NCBI RefSeq assembly: GCF_003569005.1
Contig: NZ_BCUR01000001.1
Span: forward strand, 1-64,000
DNA length: 64,000 bases
Origin: Vibrio superstes
GTDB lineage: Bacteria; Pseudomonadota; Gammaproteobacteria; Enterobacterales; Vibrionaceae
Direction of reading: 5' to 3'
Part shown: positions 46,008 to 54,901 of the stretch, one piece after another
Numbering within the stretch: position 1 is the first letter of the stretch
Layout of the letters: the number at the start of each line of letters is the position of its first letter
Position numbers and translations under genes: made by a program
The notes under the pieces: model-generated
What the model was told of the DNA's origin: nothing
Seen by the model: only the letters and a program-made list of their open reading frames with translations
Database searches by the model: none

Positions 46008-46590
46008 TAGGTCCCCCGATAAGAGCGCTCGGGGAAGACGGTGGGTAGAGACTCAGTAGCTCGAACATGTCATTCCCACATGCTGTTAGTGGGAATCTGA
46101 TTTTGTGAGTACCTAGGTCCCCGATAAAAGCGCCCGGGGACGACGGTGGGTAGTAATGATGCAAGTCGAAACAGTCATTCCCGCATGCTTTTAGCGGGAA
46201 TCTGATTTTGTTGGTACCTAGGTCCCCGATAAAAGCGCTCGGGGACGACGGTGGATAGTAACGATGCAAGTCGAAACAGTCATTCCCACATGCTTTTAGC
46301 GGGAATCTGATTTTGTGAGTACATAGGTCCCCGATAAAAGCGCTCGGGGACGACGAAGGGTAGAGACTAAGTAACTCGAACATTGTCATTCCCACAGGCT
46401 TTTAGTGGGAATCTGATCTTGTGAGTACCTAGGTCCCCGATAAAAGCGCTCGTATACGACGGTGGGTAGAGACTAAGTAACTCGAACATGTCATTCCCAC
46501 AGGCTTTTAGTGGGAATCTGATTTTGTGAGTACCTAGGTCCCCGATAGAAGCGCTCGGGGACGACAGTGGGTAGGAACGATGCAAGTCGC
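46008..46590. repeat. Tandem array of ~105-bp palindromic repeats
   Basis: Five full units start at 46008, 46114, 46219, 46324 and 46430, and a partial sixth at 46535; spacing is 105-106 bp. Each unit holds two hairpins: one from gtccccgataaaagcgctcggggac, and one from cattcccacatgctttt with gcgggaatc. Two sub-types differ in the linker (gagactaagtaactcgaac versus aatgatgcaagtcgaaac), in the order A-B-B-A-A-B. The array ends directly at the stop codon of the reductase gene. Open frames across it simply translate the repeat. Confidence 0.93.
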
Positions 46591-48300
46591 TTAAAATCCG
46601 CCTTTTGCAGTTTTATAGGTTCTATACCCTCCAATTAGGTTTCTCGCTTTGAACCCATTATTAACCAATTGTCGATAGGCGACGTTACCACGCAGGCCAA
46701 CTTGGCAGTAAATTACAATCTCTTTGTCTTTTGGCAACTCATGCATTCTATGACGAAGTTGGTCGACTGGAATATTGATATCACCTTGAATGTGGTTACC
46801 ATTCTTGCGCTCACCTGGGTTACGTACATCGAGTAAGACTTGGTTATCTGACAAGTTATCAACCTGATCAAAATGAATTGGTGTTGAGTCACCCTTAACG
46901 ATATTGTTGGCAACGAACGCAGCTTGGTTGATGACATCTTTCGCACTTCCGTAAGGGGGAGCGTATGTCAGTTCAAGGTGTTGAAGCTGATCAACGGTCA
47001 TGCCGGCACGCTGAGCCACCGCCATTACATCGATTCTCTTATCAACGCCGTCTTTACCTGTTGCTTGGGCGCCCAAAATCTTTCCTGTAGCAGGATCGAA
47101 CAACATTTTGAAAGAGACTATCTCAGCTCCAGGGTAATAGCTTGCGTGGCTAGCGGTATGTACATACACCTTTTCAAAATTGATGCCTTCACGTACAAGC
47201 TGCTTCTCATTTTTACCTGTAGACGCAATGGCTAAGTCAAACACTTTACAAATTGCGGTGCCTTGTGTTCCTTGATAGGTTTCTTGTCTGCCAAGCATAT
47301 TGTCGGCTGCCATTCTGCCTTGTCTATTTGCAGGGCCTGCGAGAGGCACAAGGGTTTGATTGCCCGTAACAAAATCTCTTTCTTCTACGGCGTCACCTAC
47401 TGCATAAATGTAAGGGTCGCTGGTTTGCATAGACGCATTGGTATGGATGCCACCTAGCTCACCTATCTTAAGTCCGGCTTGCGCGGCTAGTGTGGTTTCA
47501 GGTTTAACGCCAATGGCCATAATCAGGATGTCTGTGGCTAACTCTTCACCATTGTTAAGTCTTAGGTTCAACGAGCCTTGCAGATGTTGATTATGCTCTG
47601 TTTCTCCAGCTTCAGTGTTCGCAATATGTTGATTCGGCAAGTAATCGACAGATTGCAGTGCTACACCCAGTTTTAGGTCAATACCTTTGTCTAGAATTTC
47701 TGTATGAACAAAGCCTGCCATTTCACGGTCTACTGGCGTCATTACCTGATCTGCCATTTCTATTAGGGTGGTTTTGATGCCAAGCTGATGAAATGCTTCC
47801 ATCATCTCTAGACCAATAAACCCACCGCCAACAACAGTCGCATGCTTTGCTTTGTTCATTTTTAGGGTATTGATGATGCGATCCATATCGGGAATGTTTC
47901 GCAGCGAGTGGGTGAGTGGATTATCCAGACCTTCGATAGGGGGCACGATCGGCCCTGCGCCAGGGCTGAGCAACAAGAAGTCATAGCGTTCTGTGTATTC
48001 GCTACCATCAAGCAAGTTCTTTACGGTTACTGTTTTCTCTTCACGTTGTATAGCAACAACCTCGTTCATCACTCGTACATCGACGTTAAATCGTGCTAGG
48101 AAACTCTCTGGAGTTTGCAACAGAAGCTTGCTTCGGTCGGTGATATCGCCACCAATGTGATAAGGCAGACCACAGTTGGCGAACGAAACAAACTCGCCTC
48201 GTTCAAACATGATGATTTGTGCATCTTCGCTCAATCGACGTGCTCTGGCAGCCGCAGATGCGCCGCCGGCGACACCGCCTACGATAAGGATCTTAGTCAT
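46591..48300 (-). CDS. CoA-disulfide/persulfide reductase with rhodanese domain
   Basis: This 569-residue FAD- and NAD(P)H-dependent enzyme reduces CoA persulfides or disulfides. The N-terminal FAD motif is GGVAGGASAA. The active cysteine is C43 in SFANCGLPY, a hallmark of CoA-disulfide reductases. The NAD domain has VVGGGFIGLE. The C-terminal rhodanese domain (about 465-569) carries C532 in YCQVGLRG. This matches NADH-dependent persulfide reductases (Npsr/CoADR-Rhd). GGAG precedes the ATG at 48300. It is divergent from a two-cysteine ArsR repressor gene, with a shared operator between them. Confidence 0.93.
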   Translation of the reverse strand: MTKILIVGGVAGGASAAARARRLSEDAQIIMFERGEFVSFANCGLPYHIGGDITDRSKLLLQTPESFLARFNVDVRVMNEVVAIQREEKTVTVKNLLDGSEYTERYDFLLLSPGAGPIVPPIEGLDNPLTHSLRNIPDMDRIINTLKMNKAKHATVVGGGFIGLEMMEAFHQLGIKTTLIEMADQVMTPVDREMAGFVHTEILDKGIDLKLGVALQSVDYLPNQHIANTEAGETEHNQHLQGSLNLRLNNGEELATDILIMAIGVKPETTLAAQAGLKIGELGGIHTNASMQTSDPYIYAVGDAVEERDFVTGNQTLVPLAGPANRQGRMAADNMLGRQETYQGTQGTAICKVFDLAIASTGKNEKQLVREGINFEKVYVHTASHASYYPGAEIVSFKMLFDPATGKILGAQATGKDGVDKRIDVMAVAQRAGMTVDQLQHLELTYAPPYGSAKDVINQAAFVANNIVKGDSTPIHFDQVDNLSDNQVLLDVRNPGERKNGNHIQGDINIPVDQLRHRMHELPKDKEIVIYCQVGLRGNVAYRQLVNNGFKARNLIGGYRTYKTAKGGF

Positions 48301-48392
48301 TGTTGTTGCTCCAAACTTGTTTTGGTTCTGTTGGTTAATATACCACTTCAATAAGTAAATTCTAATATTAACCGTGCTAAATTTGCAAGAAC

Positions 48393-48414
48393 TAAATTAG
48401 CATTGACTAATTTA
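48393..48414. promoter_or_regulatory. Probable ArsR operator
   Basis: A perfect 8-bp inverted repeat (TAAATTAG / CTAATTTA, six-base spacer) lies in the divergent region between the reductase and arsR. It overlaps the -35 box of the arsR promoter, which fits autorepression. A half site (gctaaattt) lies just to the left and could serve the reductase. Confidence 0.65.
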
Positions 48415-48430
48415 ATGTATGGTTTAGACT
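48403..48430 (+). promoter_or_regulatory. Promoter of arsR-pmpAB
   Basis: A -35 box TTGACT (48403-48408) and a -10 box TAGACT (48425-48430) are separated by 16 bases. The start codon follows 36 bases later. Confidence 0.55.
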
Positions 48431-48466
48431 ATCCGCAGTCATACAATTAAGTGAAAGGTATGAAGC

Positions 48467-48796
48467 TTGATAGAAAATAACCAAAGCTCAGCACAAACCA
48501 ATGCATCTGATTTTCTTGAGATAAAAGCAAAAGCAGACAATGTTGCGTCTGTTTTGAAGGTATTGTCTCATTCAGAGCGTTTGATGGTGGTGTGCCAATT
48601 AATTGAGGGTGAGAGAGGAGTGTCGGAGCTCCAGCAAGGCTCGCTACTTAATCAATCGGCATTGTCTCAGCATCTTAAGGTGCTTAGAGACAACGAACTT
48701 GTGCAAGTGAGAAAAGAATCGCAAAAAGTGTTTTACTCGCTTAAAAATACGCAAGTAGAACAGCTTATCCAATCGCTGTATCAAATTTACTGTTAA
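48467..48796 (+). CDS. ArsR-family persulfide sensor (BigR/YgaV/SqrR-like)
   Basis: This 109-residue winged-helix repressor of the ArsR/SmtB family has its recognition helix near residues 62-76 (NQSALSQHLKVLRDNELV). Two cysteines, C43 and C109, correspond to C42/C108 of BigR, which form a disulfide or polysulfide bridge on exposure to sulfide and release DNA. It therefore probably senses reactive sulfur. The start is TTG at 48467 with GAAAGG upstream; a short ATG frame nearby is closed. It is followed closely by two YeeE/YedE genes, and is divergent from the reductase. Confidence 0.87.
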   Translation: MIENNQSSAQTNASDFLEIKAKADNVASVLKVLSHSERLMVVCQLIEGERGVSELQQGSLLNQSALSQHLKVLRDNELVQVRKESQKVFYSLKNTQVEQLIQSLYQIYC

Positions 48797-48810
48797 TTAA
48801 GGAGAAGGTT

Positions 48811-49233
48811 GTGGAGTTTACAATTCCTTGGTCCTCGCTATTCGGGGGAATGCTTCTAGGCGTTTCAGCATCTATGTTATTGCTTTTTAACGGCAAGATT
48901 GCTGGCATTAGCGGTATTGTCTCTGGTCTCATGAAAAATGAATCCGGAGATAGAGGTTGGCGCTGGTTGTTTGTTATCGGCATGGTCGCTGGTGGTGTAC
49001 TGGGTGTAAATGCATTCGGTGCTTATATTCCAATGCAGTATGACACTAATCTACTGCTGTTATTGCTTGGCGGTTTGTTTGTCGGTATAGGCACTAAAAT
49101 TGGCAATGGTTGCACCTCAGGTCATGGTATCTGTGGAATTGGACGCTTGTCTAAGCGCTCAATCGTCGCGACCTGTGTATTCATGCTGGTGTCTGGTATT
49201 ACAGTGTTTGTTCGCTTGCATCTAGTGGGGTAA
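48811..49233 (+). CDS. YeeE/YedE-family sulfur transporter, first half
   Basis: This 140-residue membrane protein with four predicted helices belongs to the YeeE/YedE (DUF395) family that imports thiosulfate or other sulfur. The conserved motif is GNGCTSGHGICGIGRLS with two cysteines (about residues 98-114). It starts with GTG and AGGAG upstream. It pairs with the next gene, as in PmpA-PmpB type systems where the transporter is split in two. Confidence 0.88.
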   Translation: MEFTIPWSSLFGGMLLGVSASMLLLFNGKIAGISGIVSGLMKNESGDRGWRWLFVIGMVAGGVLGVNAFGAYIPMQYDTNLLLLLLGGLFVGIGTKIGNGCTSGHGICGIGRLSKRSIVATCVFMLVSGITVFVRLHLVG

Positions 49234-49237
49234 GGGC

Positions 49238-49663
49238 ATGTTTAAATTTATCTCCATTATTGCGGGTATGTTGTTTGGCTTGGGGATGGCTATCTCAGGA
49301 ATGGTCGACCCGGTGAAGGTTATTGGTTTTTTAGATATAGCGGGAAACTGGGATCCGAGCTTAGCATTTGTAATGGGTGGTGGCCTAGGGGTGTTCTTGC
49401 CTGTGTACTTTTTGGTTATTAAGAAGCAGCCAAAACCACTATCAGCAGAGACATTTTCAGTTTCGAAAAGCAACCTTATCGACCGTCGCTTGCTAGTGGG
49501 AGCAGGGTTATTTGGTATTGGTTGGGGTTTAGTGGGGATTTGCCCTGGACCTGTAGTTTCTTCATTAGGAGCCGGCAATATACAAGCATGGTTGTTCTTA
49601 GTGGCAATGCTGGCGGGTTTCTACATTGGCGGACGTGTAACGAGTGTCACAGCTAATTCTTGA
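49238..49663 (+). CDS. YeeE/YedE-family sulfur transporter, second half
   Basis: This 141-residue membrane protein is the other half of the split YeeE/YedE transporter. It carries GLGMAISGMVDP near the start and GIGWGLVGICPGP (C near residue 108) in the second half. It starts four bases after the previous stop, so the two are coupled. Together with the ArsR and the reductase it forms a reactive-sulfur handling module. Confidence 0.88.
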   Translation: MFKFISIIAGMLFGLGMAISGMVDPVKVIGFLDIAGNWDPSLAFVMGGGLGVFLPVYFLVIKKQPKPLSAETFSVSKSNLIDRRLLVGAGLFGIGWGLVGICPGPVVSSLGAGNIQAWLFLVAMLAGFYIGGRVTSVTANS

Positions 49664-49685
49664 CAAATGGCAGAGTCGACGATTA

Positions 49686-49713
49686 ACAAACGCCCTCACA
49701 TATGAGGGCGTTG
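49686..49713. terminator. Hairpin between pmpB and the nuclease gene
   Basis: A 9-bp stem (acgccctca / tgagggcgt) lies between convergent genes. The tails are not T-rich, so termination is possible but not certain. Confidence 0.5.
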
Positions 49714-49722
49714 TTGTCTGTA

Positions 49723-50628
49723 CTACTTGATCGAGAGCGACACAGGACAGTGATCACTGAGCTGATATTTAATCACATCGTTTTTTGAAAAAGTATCTTG
49801 AGCAGGCTCAGAGAAAGCTAAGTCAGAACTCACGATGACATGATCAATAAGATTGCGGAACCTATGGGTTTGTGTCGGGTTTTTGTTTGAGCGTACTTCA
49901 CACTTAGCTTTAGAGTTAGCTGATGCGAGAACTGCGTTTGCTGTGCCTTGGGTAAGTTGCTCCCATAACCAGTCGCCTCGGTAGGCAAGGTTATGGTTAA
50001 AGTCACCCATGATGACAAAAGAATCTCTATTGCTCTGCCTATCCTTAATCCACTGATTGAGCATTGTTCCTTGTTGCTCCAAGAGTTTGCAAGATCGGTT
50101 GTTACGTTTTGCGCCCTGACATCCCGCTTTAAGGTGAACAGAAAGCACATGTAGATTTGGCTTAGTGTTGTTTCTGTCTATCTCTATATAGCTGGCAAAG
50201 CGAAGCTTACCATTGTGGCTGGGGTTCAAATCAATATCGGGGTGGTTATGAAAAGTAAACGACTTGCGTATCGCAAATCCCGTGTACTGGTTGATATCGT
50301 TAAACTGTCGATGGGAATTTGCAGTCAGCGCACGATCAGACAACACAATGTGGTAATCAGCACCTACGACTTTCTTGATGGCTTCAGCACTATCGACTTC
50401 TTGAAAAGCGAGTATGTCTGCATGGGTTTTATTAAAGTAACCAGACAAGCTTGAGAAGTCATCCATGCGCCTGTTACTTTCAGAATATTGTGGATAACTC
50501 TGCGCAGATAGCCAGGCTATGTTCCAAGTGGTTAGGTTTATAGAGGTTGCGTATGCACCGCTTGGTAGAGCTGAAATCAGCAATAATACCCAAGCAAATG
50601 CAAGTGATTTTTTTAATTTTTCTAGCAT
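49723..50628 (-). CDS. Secreted endonuclease/exonuclease/phosphatase-fold protein
   Basis: This 301-residue protein has a signal peptide (about 1-27) and the EEP (DNase I-like) fold. Catalytic motifs are visible: TTWNIAW, FQEVD (metal-binding E), SVHLKAGC, MGDFNHN and SDHCPV. It is probably a periplasmic or extracellular nuclease or phosphodiesterase. Two cysteine pairs could form disulfides. It is convergent with the sulfur operon. Confidence 0.86.
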   Translation of the reverse strand: MLEKLKKSLAFAWVLLLISALPSGAYATSINLTTWNIAWLSAQSYPQYSESNRRMDDFSSLSGYFNKTHADILAFQEVDSAEAIKKVVGADYHIVLSDRALTANSHRQFNDINQYTGFAIRKSFTFHNHPDIDLNPSHNGKLRFASYIEIDRNNTKPNLHVLSVHLKAGCQGAKRNNRSCKLLEQQGTMLNQWIKDRQSNRDSFVIMGDFNHNLAYRGDWLWEQLTQGTANAVLASANSKAKCEVRSNKNPTQTHRFRNLIDHVIVSSDLAFSEPAQDTFSKNDVIKYQLSDHCPVSLSIK

Positions 50629-50779
50629 CTAAATCTGTTGTTCCTTTTCATTGCCCATTCCAAAAGCACTTCAAAAATTGCAAGTTTTTCTGAAAAAATT
50701 ATGCGATTTTTTTTGTTATGAGGACGAGATCATTTATTCAAAAAAGATCGGTCTCAAAATCGCTCACTCAACCCTTACA

Positions 50780-50793
50780 TTGATCTAGATCAA
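50780..50793. promoter_or_regulatory. FNR site before nrdD
   Basis: TTGATCTAGATCAA is a perfect match to the FNR consensus TTGAT-N4-ATCAA, 112 bp upstream of the nrdD start. It fits anaerobic induction of the oxygen-sensitive class III reductase. Confidence 0.85.
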
Positions 50794-50826
50794 AAACATT
50801 GGGTGGCGGTTCTCGTTTAATACGCC

Positions 50827-50874
50827 CACAATATGTAGTGTGTAAAATAAATATGAATACCCTATATAGTGTAT
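50827..50874. promoter_or_regulatory. Pair of NrdR boxes before nrdD
   Basis: cacaatatgtagtgtg and accctatatagtgta resemble the NrdR consensus acaCwATATwGtgt. Their GTGT ends are 31 bases apart, the usual three-turn spacing of NrdR box pairs. Confidence 0.65.
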
Positions 50875-50904
50875 CTGTGTATATGCTGTGGGTAAGGAGA
50901 ATAT

Positions 50905-53025
50905 GTGAAACCAGTTGTTCTAAAAAGAGACGGATCTCTCGCCCCATTTACCAAGGATCGTATTGTTGCAGCGATAAAAAGTGCTGCACCTCACACAGAT
51001 GAAGACTTAGCGAACTATGCCGAGGGCGTCGCTTTATCTGTTGAGCAACAACTGGTAGATAGCCAAGAAGTGGATATCCAACAAATCCAAACCCTAGTCG
51101 AGAACGAACTGATGCAAGGTCCTTATAAAGGACTGGCACGCTCGTACATCGAATACCGTCATGACCGTGATATGGCTCGTGAGAAGAAGAGTGTCCTGAA
51201 CCAAGAAATTCAGGGTCTAATCGAGCAATCTAATGCTGACCTTCTTAACGAAAATGCCAACAAAGACGGTAAAGTGATCCCAACTCAGCGCGATCTCCTT
51301 GCTGGTATTGTAGCTAAACACTACGCAAAGACGCACATTTTGCCTCGTGACATTGTTCAAGCACACGAAGACGGCGATATTCATTACCACGACCTTGATT
51401 ACGCACCGTTTTTCCCAATGTTTAACTGCATGCTAATCGATCTTAAGGGCATGCTAACACATGGCTTTAAAATGGGTAATGCAGAGATTGATACGCCTAA
51501 ATCAATCTCGACAGCGACCGCGGTTACCGCGCAAATCATTGCTCAGGTTGCTAGCCATATCTACGGCGGTACAACCATCAACCGTATTGATGAAGTGTTA
51601 GAACCGTATGTGACTTGTAGCTACGAGAAGCACCTAGAAGTCGCTAAAGAGTGGGACATTCATAACCCTGAAGAATTTGCACGCTCTCGTACAGAGAAAG
51701 AGTGTTACGACGCTTTTCAATCTCTAGAGTACGAGGTCAACACACTGCACACAGCGAACGGTCAAACTCCTTTTGTTACCTTTGGATTTGGTTTGGGCTC
51801 AACTTGGGCATCGAAACTGATTCAAACTTCTATTTTGAAGAACCGTATTGCTGGTCTTGGAAAGAATAAGAAAACGGCTGTTTTCCCGAAACTTGTGTTT
51901 GCTATTCAAGATGGCCTGAATCATAAGCCAACGGATCCTAACTACGACATTAAGCAACTAGCGCTAGAATGTGCTTCAAAGCGTATGTATCCGGATATCT
52001 TGAACTACGACAAGGTAGTTGAAGTAACGGGTTCATTTAAGACCCCTATGGGTTGTCGTAGCTTCCTCAACGTTTATGAAGAAAACGGTGAGATGATCCA
52101 TGAAGGACGTAACAACCTTGGTGTTGTTAGCCTTAACTTGCCACGTATTGCATTACAAGCTGGTGGCAGTGAAGCACGTTTCTATGAGTTACTAGACGAA
52201 AAACTAGTGACAGCGCGTCGTGCCCTAGAGACTCGTATCACTCGACTAGAAAACGTTAAAGCTCGTGTTGCTCCAATTCTGTATATGGAAGGCGCGTGTG
52301 GTGTTCGTCTAAATCCTGATGATTCAGTGGCTGAAATCTTCAAAAATGGTCGTGCGTCAATTTCTCTAGGTTACATTGGTATCCATGAAACCATTAATGC
52401 GCTGTTTGGTACTGAAGAGCACGTATTTGATGAGTCTCGTTTACGTGAGAAAGCACTGGATATCGTTGCTTACCTAAAAGAAAACGTTGAGCGCTGGACT
52501 GAAGAAACGGGCTATGGCTTTAGCTTGTACGGTACACCAAGTGAAAACCTATGCAGCCGTTTCTGCCGCGTAGACACTAAAGAATTTGGTGTGATCAAAG
52601 GCGTGACAGACAAGGGCTACTACACCAACAGCTTCCACTTAGATGTTGAAAAGAAAGTAAACCCATACGACAAGATTGACTTTGAGATGCCGTATCCGCT
52701 TATCTCAACGGGCGGCTTTATCTGCTACGGTGAATTCCCGAACATGCAGCGCAATATCGAAGCGCTAGAAAATGTCTGGGATTACTCATACAGCCGAGTT
52801 CCATATTACGGCACTAACACGCCTATCGATGAGTGTTATGAGTGCAGCTATACTGGCGAGTTTGAATGTACGAGTAAGGGCTTTACCTGTCCATCTTGTG
52901 GCAATCACGATTCCTCTAAGGTATCAGTGACACGCCGTGTGTGTGGCTACTTAGGAAGCCCAGACGCACGTCCGTTTAACTTCGGTAAGCAAGAAGAAGT
53001 TAAGCGACGCGTTAAACACCTATAA
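50905..53025 (+). CDS. nrdD: Anaerobic ribonucleoside-triphosphate reductase NrdD
   Basis: This 706-residue class III ribonucleotide reductase makes deoxynucleotides without oxygen. An N-terminal ATP cone (about 3-95) is followed by the ten-stranded barrel. The C-terminal zinc site is formed by CYEC and CPSC pairs. The glycyl-radical glycine is G681 in RRVCGYLG, the same position as in E. coli. It starts with GTG and has AAGGAG upstream. Its activase nrdG follows. FNR and NrdR sites upstream explain its control. Confidence 0.97.
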   Translation: MKPVVLKRDGSLAPFTKDRIVAAIKSAAPHTDEDLANYAEGVALSVEQQLVDSQEVDIQQIQTLVENELMQGPYKGLARSYIEYRHDRDMAREKKSVLNQEIQGLIEQSNADLLNENANKDGKVIPTQRDLLAGIVAKHYAKTHILPRDIVQAHEDGDIHYHDLDYAPFFPMFNCMLIDLKGMLTHGFKMGNAEIDTPKSISTATAVTAQIIAQVASHIYGGTTINRIDEVLEPYVTCSYEKHLEVAKEWDIHNPEEFARSRTEKECYDAFQSLEYEVNTLHTANGQTPFVTFGFGLGSTWASKLIQTSILKNRIAGLGKNKKTAVFPKLVFAIQDGLNHKPTDPNYDIKQLALECASKRMYPDILNYDKVVEVTGSFKTPMGCRSFLNVYEENGEMIHEGRNNLGVVSLNLPRIALQAGGSEARFYELLDEKLVTARRALETRITRLENVKARVAPILYMEGACGVRLNPDDSVAEIFKNGRASISLGYIGIHETINALFGTEEHVFDESRLREKALDIVAYLKENVERWTEETGYGFSLYGTPSENLCSRFCRVDTKEFGVIKGVTDKGYYTNSFHLDVEKKVNPYDKIDFEMPYPLISTGGFICYGEFPNMQRNIEALENVWDYSYSRVPYYGTNTPIDECYECSYTGEFECTSKGFTCPSCGNHDSSKVSVTRRVCGYLGSPDARPFNFGKQEEVKRRVKHL

Positions 53026-53060
53026 TTAACGACATTGGTTGAACGAAGAGTAGGGCATTG

Positions 53061-53531
53061 ATGAATTACCATAACTATTATCCAGTAGATGTAGTAAACG
53101 GACCGGGGACGCGTTGTACCTTGTTTGTTTCTGGGTGCATTCATCAGTGCCGTGGCTGTTACAACCAATCTACTTGGTCTACAAGTTCTGGCCATCTCTA
53201 TACTAAAGAGATGGAAGACCAGATCATTGCGGATCTCAATGACACCCGAATTAAACGCCGTGGATTGTCTCTTTCTGGAGGTGATCCCTTGTTTCCTGGA
53301 AACGTAGGGTCAGTGTTTAATCTGGTTAAGCGCGTGAAAGAAGAATGCCCAGGAAAGGACATCTGGCTTTGGACGGGCTACTTGTTAGCGGAGCTTACTT
53401 CTGAGCAACAACAGGTTGTGGATTTTGTCGATGTGTTAATTGATGGCAAGTATGAGAAAGACTTTGCTGATGTGCGTCTAGAGTGGCGTGGCAGTTCTAA
53501 TCAAGTGATTCATCGCTTCGACCTGAAATAA
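53061..53531 (+). CDS. nrdG: Anaerobic RNR-activating protein NrdG
   Basis: This 156-residue radical SAM enzyme installs the glycyl radical in NrdD. The iron-sulfur cluster motif CxxxCxxC is CIHQCRGC near residues 26-33, followed by YNQSTW. SGGDPLF near residue 73 is also typical. It starts at ATG 53061 with TAGGG upstream, 35 bp after nrdD, in one operon. Confidence 0.95.
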   Translation: MNYHNYYPVDVVNGPGTRCTLFVSGCIHQCRGCYNQSTWSTSSGHLYTKEMEDQIIADLNDTRIKRRGLSLSGGDPLFPGNVGSVFNLVKRVKEECPGKDIWLWTGYLLAELTSEQQQVVDFVDVLIDGKYEKDFADVRLEWRGSSNQVIHRFDLK

Positions 53532-53686
53532 TACATCCCATTTTTAGGGCGTTTAATCTACGTCTTACTCTTATCTGTTTAAAAAAACATCACGAAACAG
53601 GGTTGCCGTTTAATAACTGTTTCGATTTCTTTCGCCAAGTGATAACGTGACACTATCCAAATGAATTTCAAAGGGTTGTGACTTTC

Positions 53687-54868
53687 ATGTTCTCCAATCT
53701 ACCAGCACCTCAACAGGATCCTATCCTGTCTTTATCTTTAGCCTACAGACAAGACCAACGCGATAAAAAGATTGATCTTGGTATCGGCGTATATCGAAAT
53801 AGTGACGGTGTAACGCCAGTCATGCAGTCAATACAAAAAGCTGAACAAATCGTGCTCAACAGCCAAGAAACCAAAGCATACGTTGGTATGGCGGGTGATG
53901 AAGAATTTAATGCTGCAGCGTTAAATCTTGTTCTACCTGATTCAGCTATCGCAGAGCGAGCAATATCAGTGCAAACCCCGGGTGCCAGTGGTGGACTGCG
54001 CATGTTGGCCGAACTCATTGCTTTTTCAAATCCAGGGGCTACGCTGTGGCTGAGTAATCCAAGCTATGTAAACCATCAACCAGTGATGGAAGCCGCTGGC
54101 CTCAAGGTTAAGCATTACCGCTACTTTGAACCAAGCAGCAAGCAAGTTGATGTGAATGCGATGCTTGAAGATTTGAGCAAAGCGGGCGCAAAAGACGTAG
54201 TACTCCTTCATGGCTGTTGCCATAACCCAACGGGTGCGGACCTTACCCAAGAGGCGTGGAAGCAAGTCACGTTGCTTGCCCAGAAAAATGGTTTCTTACC
54301 GTTCATTGATATTGCCTACCAAGGTTTTGGGGATGGATTAGCGCAAGATGCGTTCGGGGTGCAACACATGGCGGCCAATCTACCTGAGTTGTTAGTCACC
54401 AGTTCTTGTTCTAAAAACTTTGGTTTGTACCGAGAGCGTACGGGTAGTGCGATCGTGGTAACAGATCAGCAAAGCCATGCAATGAATGCGCGCGGTAAGC
54501 TATTACAGATGGCAAGATCAACTTATACTATGCCTCCTGCTCATGGCGCGTCTATAGTTAAAACTGTGTTGTTAGACAATGAGTTAAAGTCTTCTTGGAT
54601 GACTGAGTTAGAGCAGATGCGTTTAAGACTGGTTAGCTTAAGAGAGCAGCTATGTTTAGAGCTTGTTCAGAATACAAATTCTGACGACTTTGAGTTTATT
54701 AAACAGCACAAAGGCATGTTTAGCGTACTTGGTTTCTCAGCTAAGCAGATGACCAGACTTCGTGAAGAGTTTGCTGTGTACGGTGTTAACGATGGGCGTA
54801 TCAACATTGCAGGCCTAAGGGAACAAGATTTAACTTATGTAGCGTCAGCTATAGCAGCGGTTCGATAA
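53687..54868 (+). CDS. Aspartate/aromatic aminotransferase
   Basis: This 393-residue class I PLP aminotransferase is close to AspC/TyrB. The PLP lysine is K243 in SCSKNFGLYRERTG. Substrate arginines are expected at conserved positions (GRINIAGL at the C-terminus). It transfers amino groups between aspartate or aromatic amino acids and 2-oxoglutarate. Which substrate it prefers cannot be read. Start ATG 53687 is preferred to 53678. Confidence 0.9.
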   Translation: MFSNLPAPQQDPILSLSLAYRQDQRDKKIDLGIGVYRNSDGVTPVMQSIQKAEQIVLNSQETKAYVGMAGDEEFNAAALNLVLPDSAIAERAISVQTPGASGGLRMLAELIAFSNPGATLWLSNPSYVNHQPVMEAAGLKVKHYRYFEPSSKQVDVNAMLEDLSKAGAKDVVLLHGCCHNPTGADLTQEAWKQVTLLAQKNGFLPFIDIAYQGFGDGLAQDAFGVQHMAANLPELLVTSSCSKNFGLYRERTGSAIVVTDQQSHAMNARGKLLQMARSTYTMPPAHGASIVKTVLLDNELKSSWMTELEQMRLRLVSLREQLCLELVQNTNSDDFEFIKQHKGMFSVLGFSAKQMTRLREEFAVYGVNDGRINIAGLREQDLTYVASAIAAVR

Positions 54869-54901
54869 TAATAAATAACTTAAATTAACAGGGTGGATTG
54901 G

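Noticed and set aside
45895..46585. Two open frames (45895-46395 and 46367-46585, minus strand) with repeated protein segments such as SSPSAFIGDLGTHKIRF
   Set aside because: They are translations of the 105-bp DNA repeat. No ribosome binding site, and the repeats are non-coding palindromes.
46008..46590. CRISPR array
   Set aside because: The repeat unit is about 105 bp with no unique spacers of constant length, and no cas genes are nearby.
49683..49715. attC-like site (aacaaacgccctca)
   Set aside because: It is a simple 9-bp hairpin between convergent genes; the second half of a VCR structure is absent.
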